Shown here: piece by piece, positions 31,691-40,399 of the stretch | Position numbering within the stretch: the first letter of the stretch is position 1 | Layout: each line of letters starts with the position of its first letter | Assembly (NCBI RefSeq): GCF_030348825.1 | Contig: NZ_JAUCES010000005.1 | Coordinates: forward strand, 744,001 to 808,000 | Reading direction: 5' to 3' | Length of the DNA: 64,000 nucleotides | Source of the DNA: Fictibacillus sp. b24 | Lineage (GTDB): Bacteria > Bacillota > Bacilli > Bacillales > Fictibacillaceae | Translations under genes and position numbers: made by a program | The notes under the pieces: generated by a model | Told to the model about the DNA's origin: nothing | Databases searched by the model: none | What the model saw: the letters and a program-made list of their open reading frames with translations, nothing else

Positions 31691-32792
31691 ACATGTTTAA
31701 TGAAGTTGTATCATGAAATTGGCCCGTATAAATTGACTGCGGCCGATAAATCGTGTTGTCTTCGGCTTGCTCTAAAATATGAGCGGTCCATCCGACCATT
31801 CGGCTTGCCGTAAATGTTGGTGTAAAAAGAGCTGGGTCCAGCTGAATTGCCTTCATAATAGCCGCAGCGTAAAATTCAACATTCGTGTACAACGATCTGC
31901 CTGGCTTGTATTCCTCTAATAAAGCCACAGCTGTTTTCTCTACCTCTAACGCGAGATCTAACCACTCATCTTCACCGACTAGCTCTAACAGTTTAGCTTT
32001 TAACGCTACGGCTCGAGGGTCATGTGTTTTATAGACTCGATGCCCGAATCCCATGAGTTTTTCTCCATTCTCCAACTTGCGGCGAATCACAAGTTCAGCA
32101 CTGCCAACACTTCGTACCTCGTCCAACAAGTCAATGACTCCAGAAGGTGCACCTCCGTGAAGGGGACCTTTCATCGTTCCAATCGCCGATGTTGCGGCAG
32201 ACACCATATCGGATTCGGTAGATGCTGTCACACGTGCCGAAAAAGTGGAGGCGTTCATGCCGTGTTCTAATGTTAGAATCATGTAGGTTTCGAGAGCAAG
32301 CGTATGTGCTTTACTTGGTATTTCGCCATTTAACATATATAAGTAATTTTCAACGTGAGCTAATTCTTCAGATGGTGCAACAAATGATTTGCCTTCTATC
32401 CGACATTTCCAATAACTAATAATCGTAGGCACTAAGCTTGTTAATCTGATCGCCTGTTCTATACTTGGCTTCCATGCATAGCTCATTAAACCTTCAGACG
32501 AAACCGCTGTTCGGATTACGCTCATCAAATCCATGTCTTTTGGAAGATGATCTAAAATGTTTTTCATATGGAGTGGGAGTACGCGATTCTTGATAAGCTC
32601 ATTCCTCAATGTACGCAACTGTTCTTGATTGGGAAGTTTGCCGTACCATAGCAAATACGCAACTTCTTCAAACGAAAAACGAGAAGTAAGGTCACCGATC
32701 TCAAACCCTCTGTAGATTAACTTTCCTTCTGTCCCATCTATGTGGCTGATCCCTGTCTCCGCTGCAACGATTCCTTTAAGTCCTTTTTGCAT
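31689..32792 (-). CDS. citA: Citrate synthase CitA
   Basis: This enzyme condenses acetyl-CoA and oxaloacetate to citrate, the first step of the TCA cycle. The protein starts MQKGLKGIVAAETGISHIDG from ATG 32792 (AAGGAG upstream). An upstream in-frame ATG at 32813 overlaps that site. Active-site regions are present: EHGMNASTFSARV, GTMKGPLHGGAPSG and LMGFGHRVYKTHDPRA, with catalytic His residues, and an Asp region near the C-terminus (TASRMVGWTAHILEQ). It has about 367 aa, the normal type I monomer size. The divergent LysR gene next to it is CitR, the known repressor of citA in B. subtilis, so this is the minor citrate synthase rather than CitZ. Confidence 0.93.
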   Translation of the reverse strand: MQKGLKGIVAAETGISHIDGTEGKLIYRGFEIGDLTSRFSFEEVAYLLWYGKLPNQEQLRTLRNELIKNRVLPLHMKNILDHLPKDMDLMSVIRTAVSSEGLMSYAWKPSIEQAIRLTSLVPTIISYWKCRIEGKSFVAPSEELAHVENYLYMLNGEIPSKAHTLALETYMILTLEHGMNASTFSARVTASTESDMVSAATSAIGTMKGPLHGGAPSGVIDLLDEVRSVGSAELVIRRKLENGEKLMGFGHRVYKTHDPRAVALKAKLLELVGEDEWLDLALEVEKTAVALLEEYKPGRSLYTNVEFYAAAIMKAIQLDPALFTPTFTASRMVGWTAHILEQAEDNTIYRPQSIYTGQFHDTTSLNM

Positions 32793-32910
32793 ATGATTTC
32801 TCACTCCTTCCATTATTTAGTACCATTGTATAAGATATAATTAATTTATGATATTGATTGTTTTTAATTAATTTAATAATAAAAACTAATCAGTGGGGAG
32901 ATTCAGGGTA

Positions 32911-33789
32911 ATGGAATTTACTTGGTTAAAAACGTTTATTACCGCAGCGGAATGTGAAAATTTTAGAAGAACGGCAGAGATACTCCATGTTTCACAGCCT
33001 TCTGTAACGGTTCATATCAAATTGCTTGAAGAAGAATTGGGCATGTCTCTGTTTCTACGCGAAGGAAGACGAGTGAAGTTGACCATAGAAGGCAGGCGGT
33101 ATCTGCAGAACGCGAAGAAATTGATGGAAGTGTATGAGAGCGGGTTAGAGGATCTCAATGCTTTTCAACAAGGGTATCACTCTAAACTTTGCATAGGCAT
33201 CTCACCGCTTATAGCGGATACGATTTTGCCATCGGTTTTAAAACGGTATGTAAAAGTGCATTCGGAAGTCGAGATCTCTATCAAAATTATAGAGTCAGAA
33301 GATGTTGAGTCTGCGGTTTTAAACGAAGACGTAGATCTAGGGCTGTCGTGCTTGGGAAGTTCACATTCTGAAATTACGAGTCAGCTGCTATATAAAGACA
33401 AAGTCGTGTTGGTAGCGCCTCATGACGGTTTGGACTTTGAGACTGCACCGCCACTGGATGAAAAAGAGGTTCTGCTCTCTAACTATTTGTTGACGCATAA
33501 CCATCCAGGATATTGGGAGGATCTTTCAAGAGGTATAAAATTGCGTTATCCTGGGGTGCGGATGATGAAAGTTTCGCAGATTCACATCACGAAAAGATTT
33601 ATTACTGAAGGACTTGGGGTTTCCTTTTTACCATTATCAACGGTTAGAAGAGAACTGTTAGAAGGCAGGCTGCTTGAAGTGGATTGCTTTTCGCTTGACT
33701 TACCTGATGCCAATACCTTTGCATTAACAAAGTACAGTCATGAGAAACAGAGAGAGTTTTTAGCGTATTTGTCTGGATATCGGTTTTGA
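32911..33789 (+). CDS. citR: LysR-type regulator CitR
   Basis: About 292 aa. The N-terminal winged helix (MEFTWLKTFITAAECENFRRTAEILHVSQPSVTVHIKLLEEELG, in parts) and the C-terminal LysR substrate domain (ITKRFITEGLGVSFLPLSTVRREL) closely resemble CitR. It diverges from citA across a 118-bp AT-rich gap that should hold its operator. I start it at ATG 32911, where the conserved part begins. An in-frame GTG at 32893 is not needed. By analogy it represses citA. No terminator is visible after it, and a repeat array follows. Confidence 0.88.
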   Translation: MEFTWLKTFITAAECENFRRTAEILHVSQPSVTVHIKLLEEELGMSLFLREGRRVKLTIEGRRYLQNAKKLMEVYESGLEDLNAFQQGYHSKLCIGISPLIADTILPSVLKRYVKVHSEVEISIKIIESEDVESAVLNEDVDLGLSCLGSSHSEITSQLLYKDKVVLVAPHDGLDFETAPPLDEKEVLLSNYLLTHNHPGYWEDLSRGIKLRYPGVRMMKVSQIHITKRFITEGLGVSFLPLSTVRRELLEGRLLEVDCFSLDLPDANTFALTKYSHEKQREFLAYLSGYRF

Positions 33790-33837
33790 TTTTTCGTGTG
33801 AGAAGCTTTTTACGGTACGTGTTTTTTGTCGCTTACA

Positions 33838-33953
33838 CATTCACGCAGGCAGTGAGACTTTGCGCTCAGAAGATGGCGGTTTGCGCGCGCGTTCTCCCTT
33901 TTTACGCGCAGATTTCATAAAATTACACGCGAGTCAGGGTCATTCTCGCGCAG
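33838..33953. repeat. Degenerate array of six units, period about 21 bp (CGCG type)
   Basis: Units of the form TTTRCGCGCAG plus about 10 variable bases end at 33848, 33869, 33890, 33911, 33933 and 33953 (steps 21, 21, 21, 22, 20). It fills the gap between the convergent ends of citR and the YqhV-like gene. See the related arrays at 46193, 53648 and 59831. Confidence 0.65.
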
Positions 33954-33967
33954 CACTAAGAAATTAG

Positions 33968-34240
33968 CTATCTTTTTATCCCATAAACAATACAAACAAC
34001 TCCTAACATGATCCAAATCAAACTTCCGAATGACAATTTAGTAGATAATCCGTAGATTCCGAGTGTCATGGTAGAGAAAAAGATGATAGGACCAACGATT
34101 GAAAGCATGGAATTGATGACGAGTGCGCGTTCAACGGTATTGTAATGCAGCATGAAGAGTGCTGCTGTAATTTCGAGCGTACCAGATAGAATACGAATTG
34201 CGGCCATAGCTAGGACGACTTTTTCAATCATATGCAGCAA
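33968..34240 (-). CDS. YqhV-like small membrane protein (DUF2619)
   Basis: The protein of about 90 aa has three hydrophobic segments. The pattern AMAAIRILSGTLEITAALFML, then RALVINSMLSIVGPIIFFSTMTLGIYGL, matches B. subtilis YqhV, which lies near the spoIII region there. The function is unknown. The TTG at 34240 is the best start: AAGGAGG lies 9 bases before it and the resulting length equals that of YqhV. The longer frame from 34309 runs through the ribosome binding site. Confidence 0.8.
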   Translation of the reverse strand: MLHMIEKVVLAMAAIRILSGTLEITAALFMLHYNTVERALVINSMLSIVGPIIFFSTMTLGIYGLSTKLSFGSLIWIMLGVVCIVYGIKR

Positions 34241-34433
34241 CGTCCATTGCCTCCTTTTTAAACAACTGTTTAATTTTTCTGCGCTGTATATTGGATTATA
34301 TGTGGCCAAGCATGGATTAGAAGTGTAAAAAAGTTGGTACTATTCCTACTCTTCAAAATAGAAGGACTATACAGGGGATGCTGATTTTTTGGTGTATACT
34401 TGTCTCTCATTCATCATAAGGGGGAATAGGGAT

Positions 34434-35633
34434 ATGTTTGCAACAACAAATGGACCGCTCATTCAAGAACCAATGGCGATCTTTGCTTACTTAGCAGCGC
34501 TTGTTGGTTTTGTATTCATTGTGGGCGAATCCAAAAACCGTATTTTACAAAAGTTTTTCCATTATGCGCCGCCATTGATCTGGACTTACTTTTTACCGAT
34601 GATCTCAACGACGCTTGGTATTATACCTTCCAGTTCTGATTTATACAGTTTTGTTTCCGCTTACATACTGCCGGTCGGACTGTTGTTATTGCTATTATCG
34701 ATTAATGTAAAAGCAACTTTGAAGCTTGGGCCAAAAGCGATTCTAATGTTCCTAGCTGGAACGCTTGGGGTTATTGTAGGTGGACCAATAGCGCTCGCGA
34801 TCTTCCAGCCGTACTTGCCAGAAGACGCTTGGACAGGGGTTGCAGCGCTTGCGGGCAGCTGGATTGGCGGCTCAGCAAATATGGCGGCACTCGTTGAAGC
34901 GGTGGACACACCTGAACACATTCTTTCACCGATCATTGTTGTAGATACGGTTGTCGGATACAGCTGGATGGGGATCATGATTGCTCTTGCTGGATATCAA
35001 GCTCGCTTTGATAAATGGAACAAAGCGGATAACCGCATTATTGGGGAAGTGAATAAGCAAGTTGGAGAGCTGGAAAAAAAGAATGCTCGCCCGATTGCGG
35101 TTCCTCAATTGCTGGCTATTCTAGGTCTTGGTTTTGGTCTAGCGTTTGTAGTAGGGAAGTTCTCTCAGAAGCTGCCACAAGGGGATATTTTGAATGCGGC
35201 AACGTGGACGATCATGATTATCTCTGCGATCGGGATCGTACTTTCTTTTACAAAAGTTCGTGAACTTGAAAACTATGGGGCAAGTAAAGTCGGTTACGCA
35301 GGTATTTACTTGCTGCTCGCGACAATAGGAGCAAAGGCAAACTTAGTATATGTGGTTGAAGCCCCGCAATACATCCTGATGGGAATCGTGTGGCTTTCCA
35401 TACACGTTCTCTTCTTGTTTGCCGCTGCAAAATTGCTGCGCTCTCCGATGTTCTTCGTGGCCGTTGGTTCACAAGGAAACATTGGCGGAACAAGCTCAGC
35501 ACCAGTTGTTGCGTCTGTCTTCCAGCCGGCACTCGCACCAGTTGGTCTATTGATGGGCTTATTAGGCAACATCGTAGGAACGTATGGAGCGATTCTTTGT
35601 GCAAAGCTCGCTCAAATGGTTTCACAGATGTAG
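34434..35633 (+). CDS. DUF819 family membrane transporter-like protein
   Basis: This 399-aa integral membrane protein has about ten to twelve helices. Family landmarks are GSWIGGSANMAAL near residue 145, IIVVDTVVGYSWMG, and NIGGTSSAPVVASVFQPALAPVGLLMGLLG near the end (in parts), as in B. subtilis YjcL. The substrate is unknown. The paired Gly-rich GGSANMA and GGTSSAP motifs in opposite halves suggest an inverted-repeat secondary carrier. The ATG at 34434 follows AAGGGGGAATAGGGA. The longer frame from 34389 has no ribosome binding site. A terminator follows. Confidence 0.85.
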   Translation: MFATTNGPLIQEPMAIFAYLAALVGFVFIVGESKNRILQKFFHYAPPLIWTYFLPMISTTLGIIPSSSDLYSFVSAYILPVGLLLLLLSINVKATLKLGPKAILMFLAGTLGVIVGGPIALAIFQPYLPEDAWTGVAALAGSWIGGSANMAALVEAVDTPEHILSPIIVVDTVVGYSWMGIMIALAGYQARFDKWNKADNRIIGEVNKQVGELEKKNARPIAVPQLLAILGLGFGLAFVVGKFSQKLPQGDILNAATWTIMIISAIGIVLSFTKVRELENYGASKVGYAGIYLLLATIGAKANLVYVVEAPQYILMGIVWLSIHVLFLFAAAKLLRSPMFFVAVGSQGNIGGTSSAPVVASVFQPALAPVGLLMGLLGNIVGTYGAILCAKLAQMVSQM

Positions 35634-35643
35634 TATAAAAAAT

Positions 35644-35668
35644 ACGGTCGTTTGTGCGGCCGTTTTTT
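35644..35668 (+). terminator. Terminator of the DUF819 gene
   Basis: ACGGTCG (35644-35650) pairs with CGGCCGT (35657-35663), followed by a T run. Confidence 0.85.
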
Positions 35669-35762
35669 GTGTGTATAAAACAGACTTGTATCGCATAATT
35701 ATACATATAAATCGTTAAAGAAAATTCGACAAAACTTCTTAATTTTCGCTAATCTTAAGCCT

Positions 35763-35792
35763 TTGACAACTTTTTTGGGTATATGTCATACT
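35763..35792 (+). promoter_or_regulatory. Sigma-A promoter of the first csp gene
   Basis: TTGACA (35763-35768) is a perfect -35. The -10 is CATACT (35787-35792) at 18 bp. Confidence 0.6.
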
Positions 35793-35849
35793 ATAAAGTG
35801 TATAGAAAAACTATACAAAGATTCGCATGATGAAGGGATTGTGAAAGGC

Positions 35850-36047
35850 ATGTTAGGAAAAGTAAAATGGTTTAACGCAGAAAAAGGTTTTGGATTTATC
35901 GAGCGCGAAGACGGAGACGATGTGTTCGTACACTTCTCTGCAATCAACACTGACGGATTCAAAAGCCTTGACGAAGGTCAGCAAGTCGAGTTTGATATTG
36001 TAGATGGAGCACGTGGGCCTCAAGCGGCTAACGTAACTAAACTATAA
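35850..36047 (+). CDS. Cold-shock protein (first copy)
   Basis: This 65-aa single-domain cold-shock protein binds single-stranded RNA/DNA and acts as an RNA chaperone. Both nucleic-acid motifs are present: KGFGFIE (RNP1) and DVFVHFSAI (RNP2). The start is ATG 35850 ([15 protein letters not shown]). The longer frame from 35763 runs through the promoter. A second, closely similar gene lies 240 bases downstream with its own promoter and terminator, so the pair is a tandem duplication under separate control. Confidence 0.95.
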   Translation: MLGKVKWFNAEKGFGFIEREDGDDVFVHFSAINTDGFKSLDEGQQVEFDIVDGARGPQAANVTKL

Positions 36048-36076
36048 ATCATAGGCAACATGACCATAATTGTGAT

Positions 36077-36103
36077 CCCGCCATATCGTTCTGGCGGGTT
36101 TTT
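36077..36103 (+). terminator. Terminator of the first csp gene
   Basis: CCCGCCA (36077-36083) pairs with TGGCGGG (36092-36098), followed by TTTTT. Confidence 0.9.
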
Positions 36104-36137
36104 ATTTGCTGATTTTAGCTAAAAAACAATAGGTGAT

Positions 36138-36166
36138 TTGCAACATACGCTAAACCCTGTTATGAT
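36138..36166 (+). promoter_or_regulatory. Sigma-A promoter of the second csp gene
   Basis: TTGCAA (36138-36143), 17 bp, TATGAT (36161-36166). It would give a leader of about 115 bases, the long 5' untranslated region typical of cold-shock mRNAs. Confidence 0.75.
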
Positions 36167-36288
36167 GAACTTACAATTATTTTTGTTCGGCGTAAAAGAT
36201 TGTATGAGTTTCGACTTTTCTTCTTTAAAAATACTATGGGCAAGAGTAGTAATACATTTGTGTGGTAACGCACTAGGAGGCAACAAAA

Positions 36289-36489
36289 ATGGAACAAGGT
36301 ACAGTAAAATGGTTTAACGCAGAAAAAGGTTTCGGCTTCATCGAGCGCGAAAACGGAGACGATGTATTCGTACATTTCTCAGCAATCCAATCTGAAGGCT
36401 TCAAGTCTTTAGACGAAGGTCAAAAAGTAACTTTTGAAGTTGAGCAAGGTGCTCGTGGCGCTCAAGCTGCTAACGTTCAAAAAGCATAA
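36289..36489 (+). CDS. Cold-shock protein (second copy)
   Basis: This 66-aa cold-shock protein, [19 protein letters not shown], has RNP1 KGFGFIE and RNP2 DVFVHFSAI intact. TAGGAGG lies 7-8 bases before the ATG. It is nearly the same as the upstream copy in the core and differs mainly in the second half. The long leader suggests temperature-responsive mRNA folding. Confidence 0.96.
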   Translation: MEQGTVKWFNAEKGFGFIERENGDDVFVHFSAIQSEGFKSLDEGQKVTFEVEQGARGAQAANVQKA

Positions 36490-36506
36490 GCTTCATTTGT
36501 AATGAA

Positions 36507-36539
36507 AACAGGTTCTCTTTAGAGCCTGTTTTTTTTTTT
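36507..36539 (+). terminator. Terminator of the second csp gene
   Basis: AACAGG and TCT pair with AGA and CCTGTT, followed by ten T residues. Confidence 0.92.
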
Positions 36540-36554
36540 GCATGTAAAAAAAAC

Positions 36555-36587
36555 AATAAAAAATCCCCGCTCAAATTTCGAGCAGGG
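36555..36587 (-). terminator. Orphan minus-strand terminator
   Basis: CCCCGCTC (36565-36572) pairs with GAGCAGGG (36580-36587). The T run lies on the minus strand only (A run at 36555-36563). No minus-strand gene lies to its right for 5 kb, so it may end a small RNA transcribed from the hpf upstream region. Confidence 0.55.
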
Positions 36588-36748
36588 AGATGGTACAGGT
36601 AATGTAAATGTTTTAAAGCTTCAAAGGTTAATTACTAGTATAACATACAAATTGTGATTATCGGCATGTTACCATGATTTATCACATGTCATTTTGATTT
36701 GTAAAGATTTTGTCGACAGTGTTAAAAAATTGTCAAAATATTTTAAAT

Positions 36749-36781
36749 GTTACGGAGGAATTCTTTTGGGGTATATCGAAA
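36749..36781 (+). promoter_or_regulatory. Overlapping sigma-H and sigma-B promoters of hpf
   Basis: Sigma-H: GGAGGAATT (36754-36762) fits RNAGGAWWW fully; 12 bp later ATCGAAA (36775-36781) fits RNNGAAT at 6 of 7. Sigma-B: GTTACG (36749-36754), 14 bp, GGGTAT (36769-36774, perfect -10). B. subtilis hpf (yvyD) is known to be driven by both factors. Confidence 0.65.
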
Positions 36782-36814
36782 TATATATACATCACCGAAA
36801 GGAGGAGTTAAGTT

Positions 36815-37369
36815 ATGCATTTTAACATTCGTGGAGAAAACATCGAGGTGACAGAAGCCATTAGGGCTTACGTTGAAAAAAAGGTGACTAAACTCACAAA
36901 GTACTTTAACGAAACTCCGAATTCTGAAGTACACGTCAATCTAAAAGTGTACAACAATGAACAATCCATTGAGGTAACAATACCGATGAAGGGCCTACTG
37001 CTTCGTGCGGAGGAACGTCATTTGGATTTATACGCTGCGATTGATCTGGTGGTAGAAAAATTAGAGCGTCAAATTCGAAAACACAAAACAAAAGTGAACC
37101 GTAAATTTAGAAATGCTGAAGGCACAAAGCACATGTTTGCTAACGGTACAGAAGGCGTATCAACGGCTTTGTTAGAGGAAGAGGACGATTTCGAGATTGT
37201 TCGTGAAAAGCGATTCGATCTGAAACCGATGGACACAGAGGAAGCGATTCTACAAATGGGCTTACTCGGCCACAACTTTTTCGTCTATAACAATGCCGAA
37301 ACTGGTGAGATGAACGTCGTGTACAGACGTAAAGACGGCAAATATGGACTGATTGCGGGAACTAACTAA
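36815..37369 (+). CDS. hpf: Ribosome hibernation promoting factor HPF (long form)
   Basis: Long HPF dimerises 70S ribosomes into inactive 100S particles in stationary phase. The 184-aa product has the N-terminal S30AE domain (MHFNIRGENIEVTEAIRAYVEKKVTKL) and, after a linker, the C-terminal dimerisation domain (RFDLKPMDTEEAILQMGLLGHNFFVYNNAETGEMNVVYRRKDGKYGLI, in parts). AAAGGAGGAG lies 8 bases upstream. Its place downstream of fliT and upstream of secA matches B. subtilis, except for the inserted blocks on both sides. Confidence 0.96.
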   Translation: MHFNIRGENIEVTEAIRAYVEKKVTKLTKYFNETPNSEVHVNLKVYNNEQSIEVTIPMKGLLLRAEERHLDLYAAIDLVVEKLERQIRKHKTKVNRKFRNAEGTKHMFANGTEGVSTALLEEEDDFEIVREKRFDLKPMDTEEAILQMGLLGHNFFVYNNAETGEMNVVYRRKDGKYGLIAGTN

Positions 37370-37387
37370 ATTAATAAAATGTTATGG

Positions 37388-37423
37388 CACACCCCTTACA
37401 CTAAATGTGAGGGGTGTGTTTTT
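37388..37423 (+). terminator. Terminator of hpf
   Basis: CACACCCCT plus TACA pair with TGTG and AGGGGTGTG, followed by TTTTT. Confidence 0.9.
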
Positions 37424-37542
37424 GTTTTAAATTCTACAGTACTTTGTATTCATTTATGAAACTATGAAAAAACTAATATATGAATTTATGTGATATTCTG
37501 GTAAAATAATTTTGTTCCAAAATAAGTAAAGAAGGTGCAACG

Positions 37543-40173
37543 TTGAATAAAAAAATAAGTAGTATTATTTGTTTTCTTTTAGTTATTTCTTCACTTTTTA
37601 CTGCCAATACTTCATATGCCGATGATGTTTGTAAAGGAATTACATATGGACAAAAAATCTATTGGGATGGTGTTGAGTTAAAGCCAGGGCAAATAGGTAG
37701 AGTTTCGATTGTTAAGGACACATATTTGTATAAGCTATCAGGTAATACACTTGTGAAAAACAAACTTCTAAAAGCTGGTACTGGTTATAGAATATACAAC
37801 TTCAAAACTAATTTACTAGGAGTTGGTGGTGGTTATTATATCAATAGAGATAATAAAATTACTTACAAAACTCCGAGTAAACAAAAGCTTCAGGCTAGTG
37901 TTTGTGCATCACAGAAACCTTCAACAAGCAAACCAGTAAAGCCAGTCCAACCTCCTGTAGTGGTTGACCAATCATGTACAGGTATAGCACCAGGACAAAA
38001 GATTAAATGGGATGATACTTATTTAGTACCAGGACAGATCGGAAGGGTATTTGTCCTAAAAGATACCCCACTCTATAAGTTAACAACAAGTGGACTCAAA
38101 CAAGAAAAGACGTTAAAAAAAGGGAGTTCTTATCGCATATATAACTTTAAAACCGGCTTGTTAGGAGTTGGTGGTGGTTATTATGTAAAACGTGATGATC
38201 GCATCACATATAAGACGCCATCAAAGAAGAAACTGCAAGACCTTGCATGTGCTAGCCGGAAATCACCTTCTGAACAGCCAAAGATTCCTCTGCACAATAA
38301 AAAACCTGTAAATTTAGGACCACAAGTATTTAATCAAAGTACGATCGCAGCTAAATCAGGGATGGATAAGATGGGAAATGCTTATTTATACGTTATCCTG
38401 CATGGAACACCGACTTCTCTTGCGGTTGTAGATCTAAATACAAATGATGTGATTGGTGAGTATAAGCTTGTTGATTCAACAAGCGCCTGGGGACTGGATA
38501 TTGATAGCACGGGTACATTGTGGGTAGCAGGTACGAATAGCGGAACATTGTACAGCTATGACCCGCTCTTTAGAAAATTAATAAATCATGGTCATGTATT
38601 AAAAGGAACGAACGATACTTCTATTCAAGATATTTTTGTCAATGACCAGTATGTATATGGTGTCACTGCTTATGGAGCCAATGTTTTTAAATACAACAAA
38701 AAAACAAAGACTAGAGACTTTCTCTTGCCGACTCAAAAAAATAAACAATATGCAAAATCATTAGTCGTAGATAAAGATAATAAATTTTTATATGTAAGCT
38801 CAGGTTCAAAAGCGGAAATGGTTCAGTGGAATTTGAGTAATCATTCAAAATTATCCATCCTGCCTGATAAGTATAAAAACGAAACATATGTTGAAAAAAT
38901 GAAATTAATCGACAACCGTTATTTAGTAACCAAATTTTATCCAAGCAAAAAAGCGGGGATTTACGATATCGTTGGCAAAAAATATATTAGTGAGTTCAAC
39001 AGTGCTTCAAGAGGGTTTTCAGACAAAAATGATGAGTTAAACGAATTTTATTATAGTTATGAAGGTAAGTTGTATGCATATCAATTAGGAACAGGGATAA
39101 GAGAAACAAATGCATCTTTACCTGAAAATACTGAGGCTCTGTCATTAGATTTCGTCCGTTTAAAAGATGGTACCAAATTCTTAGTAGGTCTAGTAGATAA
39201 TAAAGGAACATATTTTCTTTTTAATCCAAAGACCAATGAGCTTGTTCTGAAAAAGTTTGAGGCACCGCCGCAACCAGTTAATCTTCACTTAATGTTTGAA
39301 AGTCCTGACAAAAAGCACCTGTATATTAACGGCTACATGTCTGGAGGACTTACACAATTCGATACAGCAGAGAAAAAGGGTATACAGTTAAACGGAATCA
39401 GTCAGTTAGAAAGCGCAGAATTTGTTAACGGGAAATTATATGTCAGTGCTTATCCGAATGCAAGGCTGACTGAGATTAATAATCCTGAATTACCTTGGGA
39501 ACAGCGTAGTACTAGTGTATTGGTTCGTTTAAAAGATTATGGTCAAGAAAGAATACCGGCATTGATCTCTTTAAACAATCATCTCTTTGCTGGAACGTAT
39601 CCTCAATTTACAACAAGTGGTGGCTTGTTGTTAGATTATGATCTAAACACAAAGACGTATAAAGTGTATGAGAATTATGTAAATAACCAAAGTATCATCA
39701 CTCTGCATCCTCATGGAGGTTTTATTTATGGAGGAACATCTGTCCACGCTAACTATCAAAAAGATAAAGACGGGGCAAAGTTCTTTAAATTTAATCCGGC
39801 CAACCCAGGACAAAAGCAAATTATTTCGTTGCCTATAAGGGCGTCATTAGTAATGTCATTAATAACTGGACCAGATAAAAATATCTGGGGAGCAGCGGAT
39901 GGGACAATTTTTTCTTATAACCCTTCTACAAATAAATTTAAAACGATTAAGATGTTGCCTGCCATTTCAGGAAGGTACGGTAATGCAAACCTGTTAGTTG
40001 GGAAAGATGGCTATATTTATGGTACATTAGAAGGCAGATTCTTTAAGATGGATCCTAAAACGATGAATTATGCCTTTATACTTGAAAGTGGAGCTAAGGA
40101 AATCGCTCAAGATGCAATAGGTAATATCTATTATAGACATCTATCGAACCTTTACATGTATCCAATAAAATAA
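37543..40173 (+). CDS. Large secreted protein: twin N-terminal repeats plus propeller-like domain
   Basis: This 876-aa protein starts at a TTG with AAGGTG 5 bases upstream and has a signal peptide ending near TSYA (residue 26). Two copies of a domain of about 92 residues bounded by Cys follow (about 30-121 and 145-236). They share GQKI-W, PGQIGRV, YRIYNFKT, LLGVGGGYY and ITYKTPSK. From residue 255 to the end are many repeats of propeller type (ATDSKGTLWVAGTNSGTLYSYDP-like: LDIDSTGTLWVAGT, then VVDKDNKFLYVSSG and KDGYIYGTLEGRFFKMDP). I do not recognise the exact family. It is probably an extracellular carbohydrate- or wall-associated protein. The next gene is a membrane acyltransferase, but the gap contains a terminator. 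Confidence 0.7.
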   Translation: MNKKISSIICFLLVISSLFTANTSYADDVCKGITYGQKIYWDGVELKPGQIGRVSIVKDTYLYKLSGNTLVKNKLLKAGTGYRIYNFKTNLLGVGGGYYINRDNKITYKTPSKQKLQASVCASQKPSTSKPVKPVQPPVVVDQSCTGIAPGQKIKWDDTYLVPGQIGRVFVLKDTPLYKLTTSGLKQEKTLKKGSSYRIYNFKTGLLGVGGGYYVKRDDRITYKTPSKKKLQDLACASRKSPSEQPKIPLHNKKPVNLGPQVFNQSTIAAKSGMDKMGNAYLYVILHGTPTSLAVVDLNTNDVIGEYKLVDSTSAWGLDIDSTGTLWVAGTNSGTLYSYDPLFRKLINHGHVLKGTNDTSIQDIFVNDQYVYGVTAYGANVFKYNKKTKTRDFLLPTQKNKQYAKSLVVDKDNKFLYVSSGSKAEMVQWNLSNHSKLSILPDKYKNETYVEKMKLIDNRYLVTKFYPSKKAGIYDIVGKKYISEFNSASRGFSDKNDELNEFYYSYEGKLYAYQLGTGIRETNASLPENTEALSLDFVRLKDGTKFLVGLVDNKGTYFLFNPKTNELVLKKFEAPPQPVNLHLMFESPDKKHLYINGYMSGGLTQFDTAEKKGIQLNGISQLESAEFVNGKLYVSAYPNARLTEINNPELPWEQRSTSVLVRLKDYGQERIPALISLNNHLFAGTYPQFTTSGGLLLDYDLNTKTYKVYENYVNNQSIITLHPHGGFIYGGTSVHANYQKDKDGAKFFKFNPANPGQKQIISLPIRASLVMSLITGPDKNIWGAADGTIFSYNPSTNKFKTIKMLPAISGRYGNANLLVGKDGYIYGTLEGRFFKMDPKTMNYAFILESGAKEIAQDAIGNIYYRHLSNLYMYPIK

Positions 40174-40180
40174 AGTATTG

Positions 40181-40214
40181 AAAACCTTGTGGATAAATGT
40201 CTGCAGGGTTTTTC
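40181..40214 (+). terminator. Terminator of the propeller protein gene
   Basis: AAAACCTTG (40181-40189) pairs with CAGGGTTTT (40204-40212), followed by further T residues. Confidence 0.8.
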
Positions 40215-40399
40215 TTTTTATGTGAAAATATTACCGTTTAATCCATATGTGGGATTGTCTGTTACGGTAGCTTTTATATTCGATAACAATCAGGTTACAT
40301 TCATTCATTTACTGTTTTAACCAATTCTTTTATCTGTTAAGTTAACTGTTGAATTTATTTCTGTGGGAAAATAAATACCTACTAAAATGAGGGATTAAT

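Noticed and set aside
35763-35849. Extension of the first cold-shock protein
   Set aside because: It starts inside the -35 box, and the family begins at MLGKVKWF.
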